From assembly GCA_013399695.1 (NCBI GenBank), contig VXAU01000684.1, positions 176,908-240,907 on the forward strand: a DNA stretch of 64,000 nt. Reading direction: 5' to 3'. Shown here in pieces: positions 37,297 to 49,400 of this stretch. The notes beneath the pieces are model-generated. The model made no database searches. It saw only the letters and a list, made by a program, of their open reading frames with translations, and was not told the origin of the DNA. The stretch is from Formicarius rufipectus (lineage: Eukaryota; Chordata; Aves; Passeriformes; Formicariidae). The position numbers and the translations under genes are program-made. How positions within the stretch are numbered: the first letter of the stretch is position 1; each line of letters begins with the position of its first letter.

Positions 37297-37407
37297 CTGG
37301 AGCAACTGCTACTTACTATAAAAGGAAGAAAACTCAAATGAGAGGGGCCCCAATTTGACAATTGCCCATTGTCATCACCTCCTGACTCGCCAAAGCCACC
37401 AGCTGCT

Positions 37408-37426
37408 CCCCCCCCCCCCCCCCCCC
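37408..37426. repeat. Poly(C) tract, 19 consecutive C
   Basis: Uninterrupted run of 19 cytosines about 150 bp upstream of the MYL4 TATA box, giving a G19 run on the MYL4 sense strand. The length may vary between individuals or be misassembled. Confidence 0.9.
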
Positions 37427-40400
37427 ACCTCACAGCTTCCAAAGGGGAGGCATCTCCTCCAGCACCTGCACCGGGTGGGCTGTGTGGGGGCTGCTTGCTA
37501 ATGATCACTGAAAACCTAAACGCAGACGGCCACAGGGGCCTGGCAAGAAAATAGCAATGTGATGGCTGATGAACCTGCCTGATACCCATGTGGGAAGCGT
37601 CTGCTCCCAGGCATGCCTGTGAGGGCCAGAGCTGCAGAGCCCTCTTAAACCTGGGATTTATGAGCTGCTCCTTCAAAGGAGCCCAAAGCTCTCTGAATGA
37701 TCCCTCCCAGCCTTGTGCTCAGGGTCTGGTTTGACCCATTGTCTTCCCAGGGCTGGAAAGGCCATGCTGTAGGTGCTCAGCTCCCCTGGGATGGCTAATG
37801 AGGTAATGCAAATGATGGCCAAAGCCAGATTTGAATTCACCAGCTCAGGGTCTCTCCCAGCTCTGCACAACCAATCCCAAGCAGCCCCAAAACCTGCAGG
37901 GCAGATGGATCTCCTTTCAGCTCCTCTCAGTCACTGGGCAGACTCCAATGGGAGATATTCCTGCTACCACCCTCCTCTCCCAACTTTTTGAACACCCATG
38001 GAATAAGCAGAACTTATGGAGGTTAAGCATCCCAGGAAACAGGGCTCGAGGGTGAGACATCCTAAACCATCACCTTAAATGTAGCCAGGTTGTACCAGGG
38101 CACAGGAGGAGGAAAGTGCTCTCAAGACACGCGATGGGATTGCTGGGGTGTCTGTGCAGGGCCAGGAGTTGGACTGGGTGATCCTTGGAGGTCCCTTCCA
38201 GCTCAGGACATACCATGACTCTATGAAAACCCACTCCTAGTTTGCACTGGGGTCTAAGAGATGGTGTTCTGGTAACACAAATAACTGGATAATGGATTTA
38301 CAACAGATGAGAGCGTCTTCTGTGGTGTGGAGATGCTGCACAGCCTCATCTCTCCATCTGCTTAACCTGGGTTCAGGGATTGTTGGAAGCCTCTGGATGG
38401 AACAGAATTCTGTGGGATGATGTCAGTCCTGGTGCCAGAGCTAAAATGTCTTGATGCTGGCTGGAGCCTGAGCCATTATATTTTTACATAAACATGTATA
38501 TACACACTCTATTATGTGTGTATTTAAGTGTTGTTTATACAGATGTAGAAAATGCTGGTTTATTTGTATTTTCAGTGGCTCGGGCTTGGCATGACCAGGC
38601 AGGGTCTAATCCTGCTGTTTCAGAGCTGATAAGAATGGGGGTGTCACCAGCTCAGCCCTGTGCTCTGATCCCCCCCAAAGGCTGAGCCAGTGCCAGGGAT
38701 TAGCGGGGTCGTTCCAGACAAGGGAGCAGCCACAAACTGCTGGGAATTTGCTGTGTGCCTTCATCTCTGCTGTGGATTGGGGAGCTGAGTGGGCTGGATG
38801 ATGAGGCTGGCTGGGTGTCATTTGCAATCATTGTTTTCCAGAGCTCTCTAGAATATAACAAGTGATTTAGCAAAAATTCGCAACACATTTTGATAAGTGT
38901 GAACTCGGAGACGGGGTCAGGTTTCACCTGGGAAATCAAGGGAATCAAATTGCCCCTGAGCTGCCTCCCCCTCAGCATCCATCTGACTCCAAAATAACCC
39001 CATCCTTACTCCCCAGCAGCTTTTGGGTCAGAAATGAGATCCAGCAGAGCCTTCAGAAAACATTAACCCTGCAGTTTTGTTGTTTATTCCTCCCTTGCTC
39101 TCTGTGCAGCATCCTGAGAATCCACCGCAGTGATGCCCCAGGCTGTGTCACGCCCATGACACAGTCCTGCGGTGACCAAGTTGGGCCGGGGAGACCCTTA
39201 ATCCTTGATTTTCAGCTGATAGCCACAGCAGGGCTTGTTTTCATGTCTGCAGTCCCTCCCGTGCCCTGGCATTTGGATGATGCTGATGCTCCTTCCCTTG
39301 CCACAGGAGCCCAGCAGAACCCTGATCTTCCTCCATGGGGCTCATGGTTGGGACCAGGAAAAGCTTAGGGGAGGCTCTGGGGGCTCTGCTGCTCTGTGCA
39401 GGATTGTGGAGCTTACTGAGGCACCGAGAGCTGTCCCTGGATGTGGATTACACAGGCCATGGGAGAGGCCTGGCCTGGGAGCTGCTCTTCCTGGGATTTG
39501 GCACTGGGCTGTTGAATTCCATCCTCATCCCACTGATGAGGACCTGCTCAGGAAACAAGGACTGCCCTTTTTTGTGCTCCATTTCCCCAGGGGGACACTT
39601 GGGCTGCTGGGGAACATAAGGTGTTGGAGCTGGCAGGCTGGTGGGAGCAGTTGGGAATCAGCGTGATCCCAAAAGGCAGGGGACAGTCCTGGGCTTCCCT
39701 GGGGGGATGCAGGTGCCAAAGGATGGCTCTGATGGGGATAGTGACAGCTGCAGTGGGGCCAGCTCTGACGGGATACCCAAGGACTGCCCAGCCATGTGGG
39801 AACCGACGCATGTGGCAGCTCCCTCCTTGTCCTGCCTGGCAGTTGCAGCCTCCAGCACCTCTGCAGAAGCCCAAATGCAGACATGGAGTGAGGTCATAGC
39901 AGCGGCTTGGGGAGCAGGACTGACCCCACAACATCACCCCAAAACACACCCCAACCCCAGAGAAGGAAAAGGGTTAAACTGGTGTTTGCCTGAAAGACAT
40001 CCCACCTCAGGAGCATCAGCAGAGGTGGTGAGCAGAGCTCACGTGCTTGCACCCTCTGGCTCCTTCCAGCATCCCCACCTTCCCCTGGCTCCTTGGGACC
40101 AGTCTGGGGCTGGAGGGAACCCAGGAGCACAGGGGCAGTGGGGGGATGCTGTGACAGCTGAAGAATGAGCCACCGGGCAGTGAGAGAAGTTTCTGAAAAG
40201 AGAAAAGGAATCTGCCTTGAATGAAGAGGATTTTAGCACCTAGGGCTAAGCCAATAAAACTCTGTCATCCCCATCTGAAAGGGAATTGTTTGCACACACT
40301 CCAGGAGCTGCTTAAAGCTGGTGAGACACGGAGAGGGAATAGGATCAAGCATTGGTGGGGGGGAGGGAACCCCCCTGCCTGGAGAGCCTGCAAGCAGATC

Positions 40401-40646
40401 CTGACAGCACTGCCAGGGCAGTGCCCACCGGGACTGGGGACTCACCCTGGGGCTTTCCCAGCCCTGAGCTCCCAGGGACAGGCTGTGCCCCTGCTGCCAT
40501 CTCACCTCGGCAGGGCCGGCAACCAGGAAGGTGCTCCCAGGAGATGCTCTGTCCTGCTGAACACACCAGCCTTCTCCATCACCCGCGGCCCTAGGCTCAC
40601 AGCGATTTGGGTCCCTGAGGTCCCCACCGGGTGACACCGTGGCACC
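37427..40646. other. Intergenic region between divergent MYL4 and PTH3R
   Basis: No supported coding exon. One CR1 tail lies at 38140-38230. An upstream noncoding exon of PTH3R may be present, as in PTH1R, but no donor with context could be tied to it. An open frame at 39335-39619 has no splice or family support. Confidence 0.4.
38140..38230 (+). mobile_element. CR1 LINE 3' end
   Basis: Sense tail: TGTGCAGGGCCAGGAGTTGG at ~38154, ACTGGGTGATCCTTGGAGGT, CCCTTCCAGCTCAGGACATA, ending near CATGACTCTATGAAAAC. It is the same subfamily type as the copy at 54460. Confidence 0.82.
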
Positions 40647-43600
40647 ATGGAGGCACCCATCCTCGTGGGAGGCATCCCGGTGGCTCTCTTCTGCTGCTGC
40701 CTCCTGGGCGCTGCGTGGGCTCTGGTAAGTCTGCATGGCCCCGTGGGCTCCTTGGGTCCCTCTCCTGGCTTAAACCCAGCTGGTTGTGCCACCCTCCCCG
40801 GTCGGGGCCGTGTGTGCTCCAGGCTGCACATCCCATTCCGCAAGGCTGCCGGGAGGGCAGAGCATCCACTGCTGCTAAAAGCTTTCCAGCAGCCATGGAG
40901 GGACTGTGGTGTGGTGATTTTCCACTTCTTGGATACATCCAGGGCAGGGTTCGGAGCCTCAGAGGTGTCGGAGGAGCAGAGTGGGTGGTTTATGGTCAGC
41001 GCAGGAGAGGCTGGGGGAACACAGCCAGGGCAGAGCTGGGCATACCCAGTGTACTCCCACAGCCAGGCCCTCACCCTGCTGATGCACCCCCAGGATCCCA
41101 CTCCTGCCCTACAGTTCTCACAAGGCTCCCATCTGCCCACTCAGGTGCTGGGTTTGGGAAGGAAGTGGATGGCAGTGTAGGGTCTCCTCTCTGTGTCCTC
41201 TCTGGCCGTGCTCACTGCGGGCAGTCCACAGGGAGTGAACCCCCTGCATTCCAGCTCTTTTTCACTTTCAAATCTATTTCCCCATCCCAGCTCCAAATTC
41301 CTTGGAGCACCTCAGTACAAAACATCCCAAATGACATTTGCACACGCGGTGTGACCAGGAGGCTGAAGGTGTCACAGGCTACACTGTCTGCCCCCCAGCT
41401 CCAGGGGCAGCTGTTTGCAGAGCACCTTATCCAGGGGCTGCCAGACCCAGCCTGGAGAGCTCAGCATGGGAAACAGGGACACCCAGCACCACTGGTGGGG
41501 CACAGGGAGGACACGAGCCTGACATGCCAATGATTTCTGCACAGAAACATGGACATGGACCACAGAAAGGGTGGGAGGGGGCTTGGGGTCACCGTCAGCC
41601 TTGGAAGAGGGAAAAATGAGAGCAGGAAGAGCTTTTTCTTCCCTGTGTTTTTGAACCTACCTAAAGCCACACAAACCTGGCTGTCCTGGACAGGGTTGGG
41701 AGAGCACAGCCATGCCATGGCCTGAGCCAACGGGTCACTGAAGTTTTGCTTGGGCAGGTTGACCCTGATGATGTTCTCACAAAAGAAGAGCAGATCTATC
41801 TCCTGGTGGAAGCTAAGGAGAAGTGTCAGAGGGACATAAAGGCCCAGCTGGAGAAGATTAGAGGTACTGTCCCTCCTCTGCGCATGCTCAACCACCCTCA
41901 GTGGAGCTGGTTACAGCGTGGGAAATGCTGTCCCCTACAGTGGGAGTGGGATGGGCCAGGGACATGTGGCTCCTGAGGGTCTGTGAAGCTCCTCAGGGCT
42001 CCCTGGCTGCTCTGGAAGCAATCAGGTGCTAATCAAGTCATCCCCCTGAGGAGCCAGCGCTGGCTGCAGCATTTTCCATACAGCCCCAGGTACAGAGAGA
42101 GCTGTGGAGGGGCCTTGGCCCCCTTGAAGAGGTGGGATGTGTCCCCCTCCCTGGACCCCCACTCTCCCCCAAGCTGTGCAGCCCAGGGGTGATGTGTGGT
42201 AGCATTTTCCTCCCCCTGGTCCAGCACACACCTGGAGAAGCCAGAGGGAGATGTGAGATGTGTCTTTGCTCTTTGGTCAGACACCAGCTGCCCTCCGGAG
42301 TGGGATGGGATCATCTGCTGGCCAAGGGGCTCCCCAAGCCAGGAAGTGTCGGTGCCCTGCCCCAAATACATCTATGACTTCAACCATAAAGGTCAGTGCT
42401 GGTACCTGGGCAGAGAGAGAGCTCTACCTCCATGACAATCCATGGAGCAGGGAGGTGTTGGGGATTCATGTTGGTCCTCCTGCTCTCACAGTGCCCTTGG
42501 CTGTTCCCAGGTCACGCCTACAGGTACTGCAGTGTCTACGGGACCTGGGCCATGGCGCTCAGCATCAACAAGACCTGGGCCAACTACACTGAGTGTGCTT
42601 TGCTCTTCTCCTCTGAGAGCCGGAGCCGCGAGAAGGTGACCTTGCTGGTCAGAGGTGCTAGGAAAGGGGTTGGGATGGGCACCAAGCATGCACCAAAGGC
42701 CAAGGGAGCTGCTGCAGAGAGCTCTTCCTGCTCCACTCCCCAGACCAGCCCTGCTCCCCCTGTGCTCTCAGCCTGGGGGTGAGGGGAGTCCTGGCTGTGG
42801 AGCGGCTGTGGAGCTCAGCCCTTCTTTTCCAGGAGGTGTTTGAGCGCCTGCATCTGATGTACACCGTTGGCTACTCTGTCTCCCTGGCGTCCCTCATCGT
42901 GGCCGTCTGCATCCTCTCCTACTTCAAGTAAGGAGAGGTCAAAGCCCACGTGTGTCAGGAGAACCCTCCTCCTCCCCTTGCCCACACACAGAGCCCCTGA
43001 GAAGGGGTAGCAGCCCTAAGGGAATGGGAGCTGACCCCAGACCCAGCACAGACATCACATAATTCCCCAAAACACCCCCGGTGTGACCGGACCCACCTGC
43101 TCCACCCTGCCCCAGCTAGGGGTGGACACCCCACTTGCCCCCAGCTCTGGCTGCTGTGCCCACAGCAGGGCTGGCACCCTGCTGCTCATCCCTGGGCCCC
43201 ACTCTCTGCCTGAGCCCAGACATGATGAATTTGTTGTTGGTGTCACGTCCCTTCTCCACAGGCGCCTGCACTGCACACGGAACTACATCCACGTCCACCT
43301 CTTCAGCTCCTTCATCTGCCGGGCCATCAGCATCTTTGTGAAGGACGTGGTTCTCTACTCGGGGCCCCCGGGTAGCCAAGCTGACAGGGTGCGGGATGAC
43401 AACTTCAAGGCTGGGATGGGTCCAGGGACAACGGGGCCACCTGGCAAGTGGAATTGCTGAGAATGGAGGCAGGATGGGTGAAAAACGGGATTTAGGAGTC
43501 CTGGTGCAAGGGATGTGCTTGGGACCCCCCCAGATCGGGGCTGTGCTGCTCAGGGGGAGGGGCTGAAGGGCCACCGGCTGTGCCCGGCTCCTGCTTGTCC

Positions 43601-46477
43601 TGGTGCCACAGTAAAGTCAGAGCCACAGAGGGCGTCTGTGTCCTGGTACAGAGAATACCTGTGCTGTGAAAGGAGATACTGGAATATCCCAGGGGAGATG
43701 CAGGTCTCTGCAAGAGGAGCATGGGGCACAGCTGTGTTTTGGTGGCCAGAGAGCAGAAGCCACCAAGTTTTGCTTTTGGGGACCTCTCTGTGTTCACAGG
43801 TTGGCTGCAAGGTGGTGGTGACGCTCTTCCTCTATTTTCTGGCCACCAACCACTACTGGATCCTGGTGGAAGGTCTCTACCTGCACAGCCTGATCTTCAT
43901 GGCCTTCCTCTCCAACAAGAGCTACCTCTGGGTGCTCATCATCATTGGCTGGGGTGAGCGCAGACCCCAATCCCAGCCGTGGTCCCCAAGAGCAGCTGGG
44001 AGCTGTGGCATCAGCCACGAGTGCCCAGATAAGGGCAGTGGGATGCAGGAACTGGTTTGATCTGCATATGTGATGCTTCACCCCTGCTTTTCCCTCTGGT
44101 TCTGCCCCTTCAGGTCTCCCTGCTGTGTTTGTGTCCATCTGGGCCAGCGTCAGGGCCTCCCTGGCTGACACACAGTACGTAACACCCAGCTCCTCCAACA
44201 GCCCTTTGGGAGGGAAAGAGGAGTTGCTAATGCTAGCAAAATAGGTGTGGGCACCACAGTTTGGAAAGGAAGATTTTCCAAAAGAGAAGAGGAGGCAACA
44301 CACTTTCAAGGCTTGTTCATAAAATTGTCAGGAATGCAGAGGGAGTGTTTTTGTTCTGTGTTTGGGTTTACACCATAAACTGATCCGTGCAAAGATAGAT
44401 GTTAAAGGGCACGTTCTGGAGTGAGGCAATTTAAAAGGACAAAGGCCACCAGATGTTCAGCAGGAATTTGGGATGAGGTGGCCAAGGAGCCCTCAGGAAC
44501 ATTAATGCTAATCTAGACCTGATTTGCCCCACTATGATGGTTATTAATGTTTGTAGCTACAGGTGAAGATTTACACTAATCCCACCAAGGGTGTGAGGGG
44601 TGGGAGATGGGGGTATTAGTTGGGGGCTCAGGGAGCCATCACCCGGCAATTTTCCTTACCAGGCATGTCAGGATTCTCCAAGGTGTTTCTTTACTGGTCT
44701 TTTCAGGTGCTGGGACCTCAGTGCAGGGACCATGAAGTGGATTTACCAGGTCCCCATCTTGGCTGCCATCGTGGTGAGAATCACAGAACCATAGACATTT
44801 TTAGTTTGGAAAAGACCTCTAGGATCATGAAGTCCAAGCTGTGCCTGATTCCCACCTTGTCAACCAGCCCAGCCCAGTCATTCCTTGAACACCTCCAGGG
44901 ACTCTCTAACTCCACCACCTCTCTGGGCAGCCCCTTCCAATGCTTGAATCTTGTGTCTAAATCTCCCAATCCCTTTTGGGAGAAGGGTATCAGCAAGACA
45001 CCCAGAGCTGTTTGCTTGTGGCCACTGGGGTTATGCCCTTAGCACTCGGGGAGGGCCCAGATAGATGCAGGTCCTTCCCTCCCTGCCCACAGCATCACCC
45101 CCATGTCCCTGCCTGCCTGTGCCCCAGGGGGCTCCTTGGGCACACCCGGGGGAACTGTGAGCAGCAACCTCAGTGGGTGACTCTCGGCAGGTGAACTTCT
45201 TCCTCTTCCTCAACATCATCCGGGTTCTGGCCTCCAAGCTCTGGGAGACCCCCACGGGGAAGCTGGACCCTCGGCAGCAGTACAGGCAAGTGCTGCTGCA
45301 GCAAACCCTCCCCTCCCTGGCCTGGCTCATGGCCTGACTGTCCATCTGAGTGGGCTCCCAGAGGGCTGAGAATGAGAAGCAGAGGCATGGGAAGGGCTGC
45401 AGGAGGGAGGGAGGGTGGCAGCACTGCTGGCAGTCACTGCTCCTGGCAGCTCAGCTGGATGGTCACATGGCCTGGAAGCTCAGGCTCTGCCAGCTCCCTT
45501 CTCCAGGCTGGGCACAGCTGTCCAGCAGGGCCCAGCTGAAGGCTCCAAGGTCTTCTCCTCTCAGGAAGCTGCTCAAGTCCACGCTGGTGCTGATGCCGCT
45601 TTTTGGAGTGCACTATGTGGTGTTCATGGCCGTGCCCTACACTGAGGTCTCTGGGCTCCTGTGGCAGATCCAGATGCACTATGAGATGCTCTTTAACTCC
45701 TCCCAGGTGTGTTGACACAGGGCTGCCTCGTCCAAGCACAGGGAGGCTCAGGGAGAAAATCCTGGCTCAGGCCTCAAATTCCACCTCTTCTGGTCTCTTG
45801 GCAGGGTTTCTTTGTGGCTTTTATCTACTGCTTTTGCAACGGGGAGGTAAGTGAAAAGTGTGAGCAACTCAGCTCCCTGTTCCAGCCCTTTTAGGGTTGG
45901 GAAAGTCAACCCACAGCCCTGGACTGGGATTACCAGAGGGAAAACTTGGATCCATCCCTTTCAGTAGGATTTAGAGGTGAAGGGGAAGGAGAAGGAGGAA
46001 AGGGGAGGGAAGGGGGAAGGAAAAGGGAGGCAAGATGAAAGGGAAAGAAGGGAAAAGGGAAGGAAGGAGAAAGGGAGGAGAGAGGAAAAGGGAAGGGCTG
46101 TTTTACTGTGTCTGGGCACAGCAGCCCTCTCACATCTCTCTCAGGTGCAGGCAGAGATCAAGAAAGCTCATTTTCGGAGGCTACTGGCGCTGGATTTGAG
46201 GCATAAGGCTCGTCCTGGGCTGGCCTCGCAGGGTCCCACGACCTGCAGCATCAGCCTGGTGGGGCGGGAACCGGGGAGAGCCCAGCGGGGGCTGCTCCTG
46301 CTGCCGGCCCAGCCCGGCCTGCCGGGATACACCCCTACCTCCTGCACCTCCGATCACACCCTGCCCTGCCACACACAGGAGATGAGCCAGAAAACCCGCG
46401 GGGAAAACACGGTGGATTTAACGGACCTGACTCAGTGTTACCCCAGCCTCAACAAAGAGCTGGAGACGATGCTGTGA
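40647..46477 (+). CDS. PTH3R: Parathyroid hormone receptor, PTH3R-like class B GPCR, 13 coding exons
   Basis: This is a receptor for PTH/PTHrP-type peptides, expected to signal through Gs/cAMP at the plasma membrane. Exons: 40647-40724, 41758-41863, 42281-42391, 42511-42635, 42833-42927, 43262-43388 (end uncertain), 43800-43953, 44114-44174, 44707-44773, 45191-45285, 45565-45706, 45805-45846, 46145-46477. The sum is 1536 nt, 511 residues plus TGA. The start has Kozak context GCACCATGG, followed by a hydrophobic signal peptide (residues ~1-24). The ectodomain has the six class B cysteines and NKT and NYT glycosylation sites. PTH-receptor signatures include TKEEQIYLL, YIYDFNHKGHAYRYC, TVGYSVSLASL, RLHCTRNYIH, ILVEGLYLHSLIFMAF, KLLKSTLVLMPLFGVHY and GFFVAFIYCFCNGE. 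The equivalent of the PTH1R-specific E2 exon is absent. The C terminus ETML is a PDZ ligand. PTH3R is preferred over PTH1R because of the MYL4/CDC27/DDX42 neighbourhood, which I recall for the avian gene. M2/M3 splicing and one GC donor are odd. Confidence 0.92.
44780..44990 (-). mobile_element. CR1 LINE fragment abutting a PTH3R splice donor
   Basis: Reverse-complement CR1: AATCACAGAACCATAGACAT begins at 44778, then GTTTGGAAAAGACCTCTAGG, CCTTGAACACCTCCAGGGAC and GGGCAGCCCCTTCCAATGCT. It starts 5-7 nt after the end of the exon encoding extracellular loop 2. Confidence 0.87.
45979..46097 (+). repeat. 119-bp polypurine (GA-rich) tract
   Basis: All bases are A or G except C46031 and T46036. It lies in the last PTH3R intron and ends 47 bp before the terminal exon. 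It is a microsatellite-like tract with units such as GGGAAGG and GGAGAAAG. Confidence 0.9.
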
Positions 46478-49400
46478 AGGGAGCGTTTCCCAACTGGACA
46501 TCCAGATGTGCCTGGAAAGATGTTGATCCTCACACTTCAGGCCCCTTTTTGCATAGAGAACTAGGGTAGAGAGAGCAGCTGGAACAACCAGCTCTCTTCC
46601 CCTCACACCAGTGTGCAGAGGGACCACGTGCTCTCACTCCTCCCTACCTGGCCCCCAAAAGAACCAAGAAAACCTCATCCTTCTCCAAGTGCAAGTGACT
46701 GCTGTGATGTCTGTGTGTGCAAAGCCTTGAGTCCATACCAGGGAACCAGCCTCCATGCTCACTCCTACGTCTCCAGCCAATTCCATGAGCCCACAGTCCT
46801 GCCTCTGGAGCACCAGCTCTGGAGTTGTCCAGCCTGGGCAAGCACAGAGTGCCCACAGTGCTCACCCTGCCCTCACTCCTATCCAGTTCATGGATGGTGT
46901 GAACACCAACAACCAAAACACAAACAGGGAGCAGGAGTCACTGGGACACGGTGGGCTGAGGGAGACAGGACATATTTATGGCCTGGAAGGGTACAGGAAA
47001 TGCTTGGATCCCGTACACTTTGTCCATGAACTCATAGGACCTGCATCAAAGAGCTGTGACCCTGTCATCTCACTGCAGGCTAAAAATGAATGAAGAGAGT
47101 CTGGCTTGTTTCCATCCTTGTATTCCACTATGGACACAGCAATTGGTTGCTGGAGAGCAGTACTGGGTGTAAAGGGCTGGAAAGCTGGCCCTATCCCCAG
47201 CCACATCTGCTCCCACTGCCCCCTGCCAGGGACAGGCAGCCCCTGCACTGCTGGGAAAGCTCCTGACATGAAGGAAAAGACATTCCCAAGGAGCTGGTGT
47301 AGGCGTCAGCATGGTTATGGGTTTAAACCATAGTTGGGAAAAGACCTTACAGCCCATCCCATTCCACCCCCTGCCATGGGCAGGGACACCTTCCACCAGC
47401 CCAGGGTGCTCCAAGCCCCATCCAGCCTGGTCTTGGGCACTTCCAGGGATGGGGCAGTCACAACTGCTCTACTCAACATGTGCCAGGGCCTGCCCACCCT
47501 CACAAAGAATCCCTTCCTAACATCCCATCTAACCCTGCCTTGTGGCAGTTTGAAGGATCCAGAAGACAGTGCAGGGTCAGGGACATGGGCACCACCTCCC
47601 ACCAGAGGAGCCAAGTGCTGTTCCCTGTGGTAAAGGAACAACTGGCAAGTGGCAGCAGGGGCACAACAGGCAGAGGTGGGACTGATGTGTGGGCGCAGGG
47701 GCAGGAGCAGGGTCCCAGGATTTCACTTACAAATCAGTCGGAGTTTCCTGGAAGGGATTTGCTCATCTGGGCTGTGCTCTGGTGTCTTAGGAAGATACCA
47801 GCACTGGAGAGATTCCCTCTCAGGGTGGCTGGAACACTGCTCACACTGCTCCCTTGTTCTGTGGGTGTGGAATCCACCCTCCTATGGACCCGACACAGCC
47901 CTGAGAGCTGACTAGTGTAGCACTCTGTCACTGATCAATATTTACTCACTCAACTCCCAAGAGGTACCTGATGGCTGAGAGAGGGGTGAGGAATTTCAGT
48001 AATCCTGCAAGGAGTAGGGGGAAGTGCTAAAATGAAAAGGAGAAAGCCAAGCATATGCCTCACACAGGGCCAGTTCCCAGTGGCAGCAAGCTGGAGTGTA
48101 GGAAGGGAGGGAGCAGATGGCAGCTTCAGACCGTGGAGCTATTTTTATATTTTGTTTTGAAACTCCAATCTTTAATTGTGAAGTGATAAACCTTCAGGGT
48201 GAGGAGGGCAACCAAACAGCCTGTAAACTCCTGCCATGTCTGCCCTGGAACACACTTGTCTTCACACCAAATGTGCAGACCTCAAACCAGTGCAATGAGG
48301 GCAGTCATGAGGGAATTCTGCAAGCTATTTTAAAAAACTCCAACAAGATTAGGACTGCTGAGGGGGCCCAAATAATCATACTGGTGTCTTAACTGAAGCC
48401 AGTTCACATACAAGTAGGACCATGAGGCTCTGTTGCTGAGTTCTCTTTCCAGGTATGCCAATGACCCCATGAGGAGCCGGGGTGACTCGCATGTCCTGGG
48501 CTGTATCATTTCCTCCTATAAAGTGGAGAAAAATCTGTTCCCTAGGAGGCTCTGGAGCTAAAACAGGGTTTGAGAAACAGTTTGAGGTGAAAGCTACTGA
48601 GAAAACCCACAAGAAGTCTTTTATCAACTACAACCCATAAATTCTGGTGGAAGAGACACAGAGTCAAATCTCCCAGCAGTCAGTTCTCCATCCACATGCC
48701 AGAGCAGCCAAAGGAGGTGGAGAATAAAAAGCACATGCTGGATATTTTTGTACCAGTAATAAAACATTTACTAGAGCAAGCAGAAAGTAAATGCACAGCT
48801 GATAAAGAAAACATCACAATGTCACAAAACCCTGACAGCATCTGATACTTTTTTCACTGGACATGAGCCAGTGGTGGGTGCAGGTGTGTTTCAACAGAAA
48901 AGTTCTTCCCTACCTTGTGGCAAAAAAAAAAGTTAAAAAACAGATAATACACACAATGAGTTAAAAATGGCCAAGCAAGATTTTACAGATTTACTATGTG
49001 TGTTCAATATGGGGCCAGATTTGAGCTGTTTCATCTCATTCACTGTTTTTTGGGTTCTCCCTAAAGGCTTCTGAGCAGCAGATCCCTGAATTTCTGAGTG
49101 AGCCTCTGCCTTCAGCAACATTTCCTGGGGGGCTCCAGCCTCTGACTGCTGTGCTGTATCTACATTGTTTTCCCTTTTTTGCTTTTAATTTGAAGAAAGC
49201 ACTCAACCCTCTCAGAACAGAGGGTGCATAGGCACAGCAGAGAGACAGGTTTGCTATGCAGGCTTCCACCAGAATGAAGAATATCAGGAAAGAAGAGGTC
49301 CTTTGAAAGAAAAAAAAAAAAAACCTGGGCAGTGGGATTGGGATTGATGTACTGAGCACAAAAAAGCCAGGGAGTCCAACGTATACTACATGTGAATTTG

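Noticed and set aside
39335..39619. 94-codon plus-strand frame with hydrophobic stretches
   Set aside because: No recognisable family, no splice or promoter context, and it lies in a repeat-flanked intergenic region. It could be chance.
40631..41533. 300-codon plus-strand open frame over PTH3R exon 1
   Set aside because: It is in a different frame from the signal-peptide exon and covers intron. No homology was seen.
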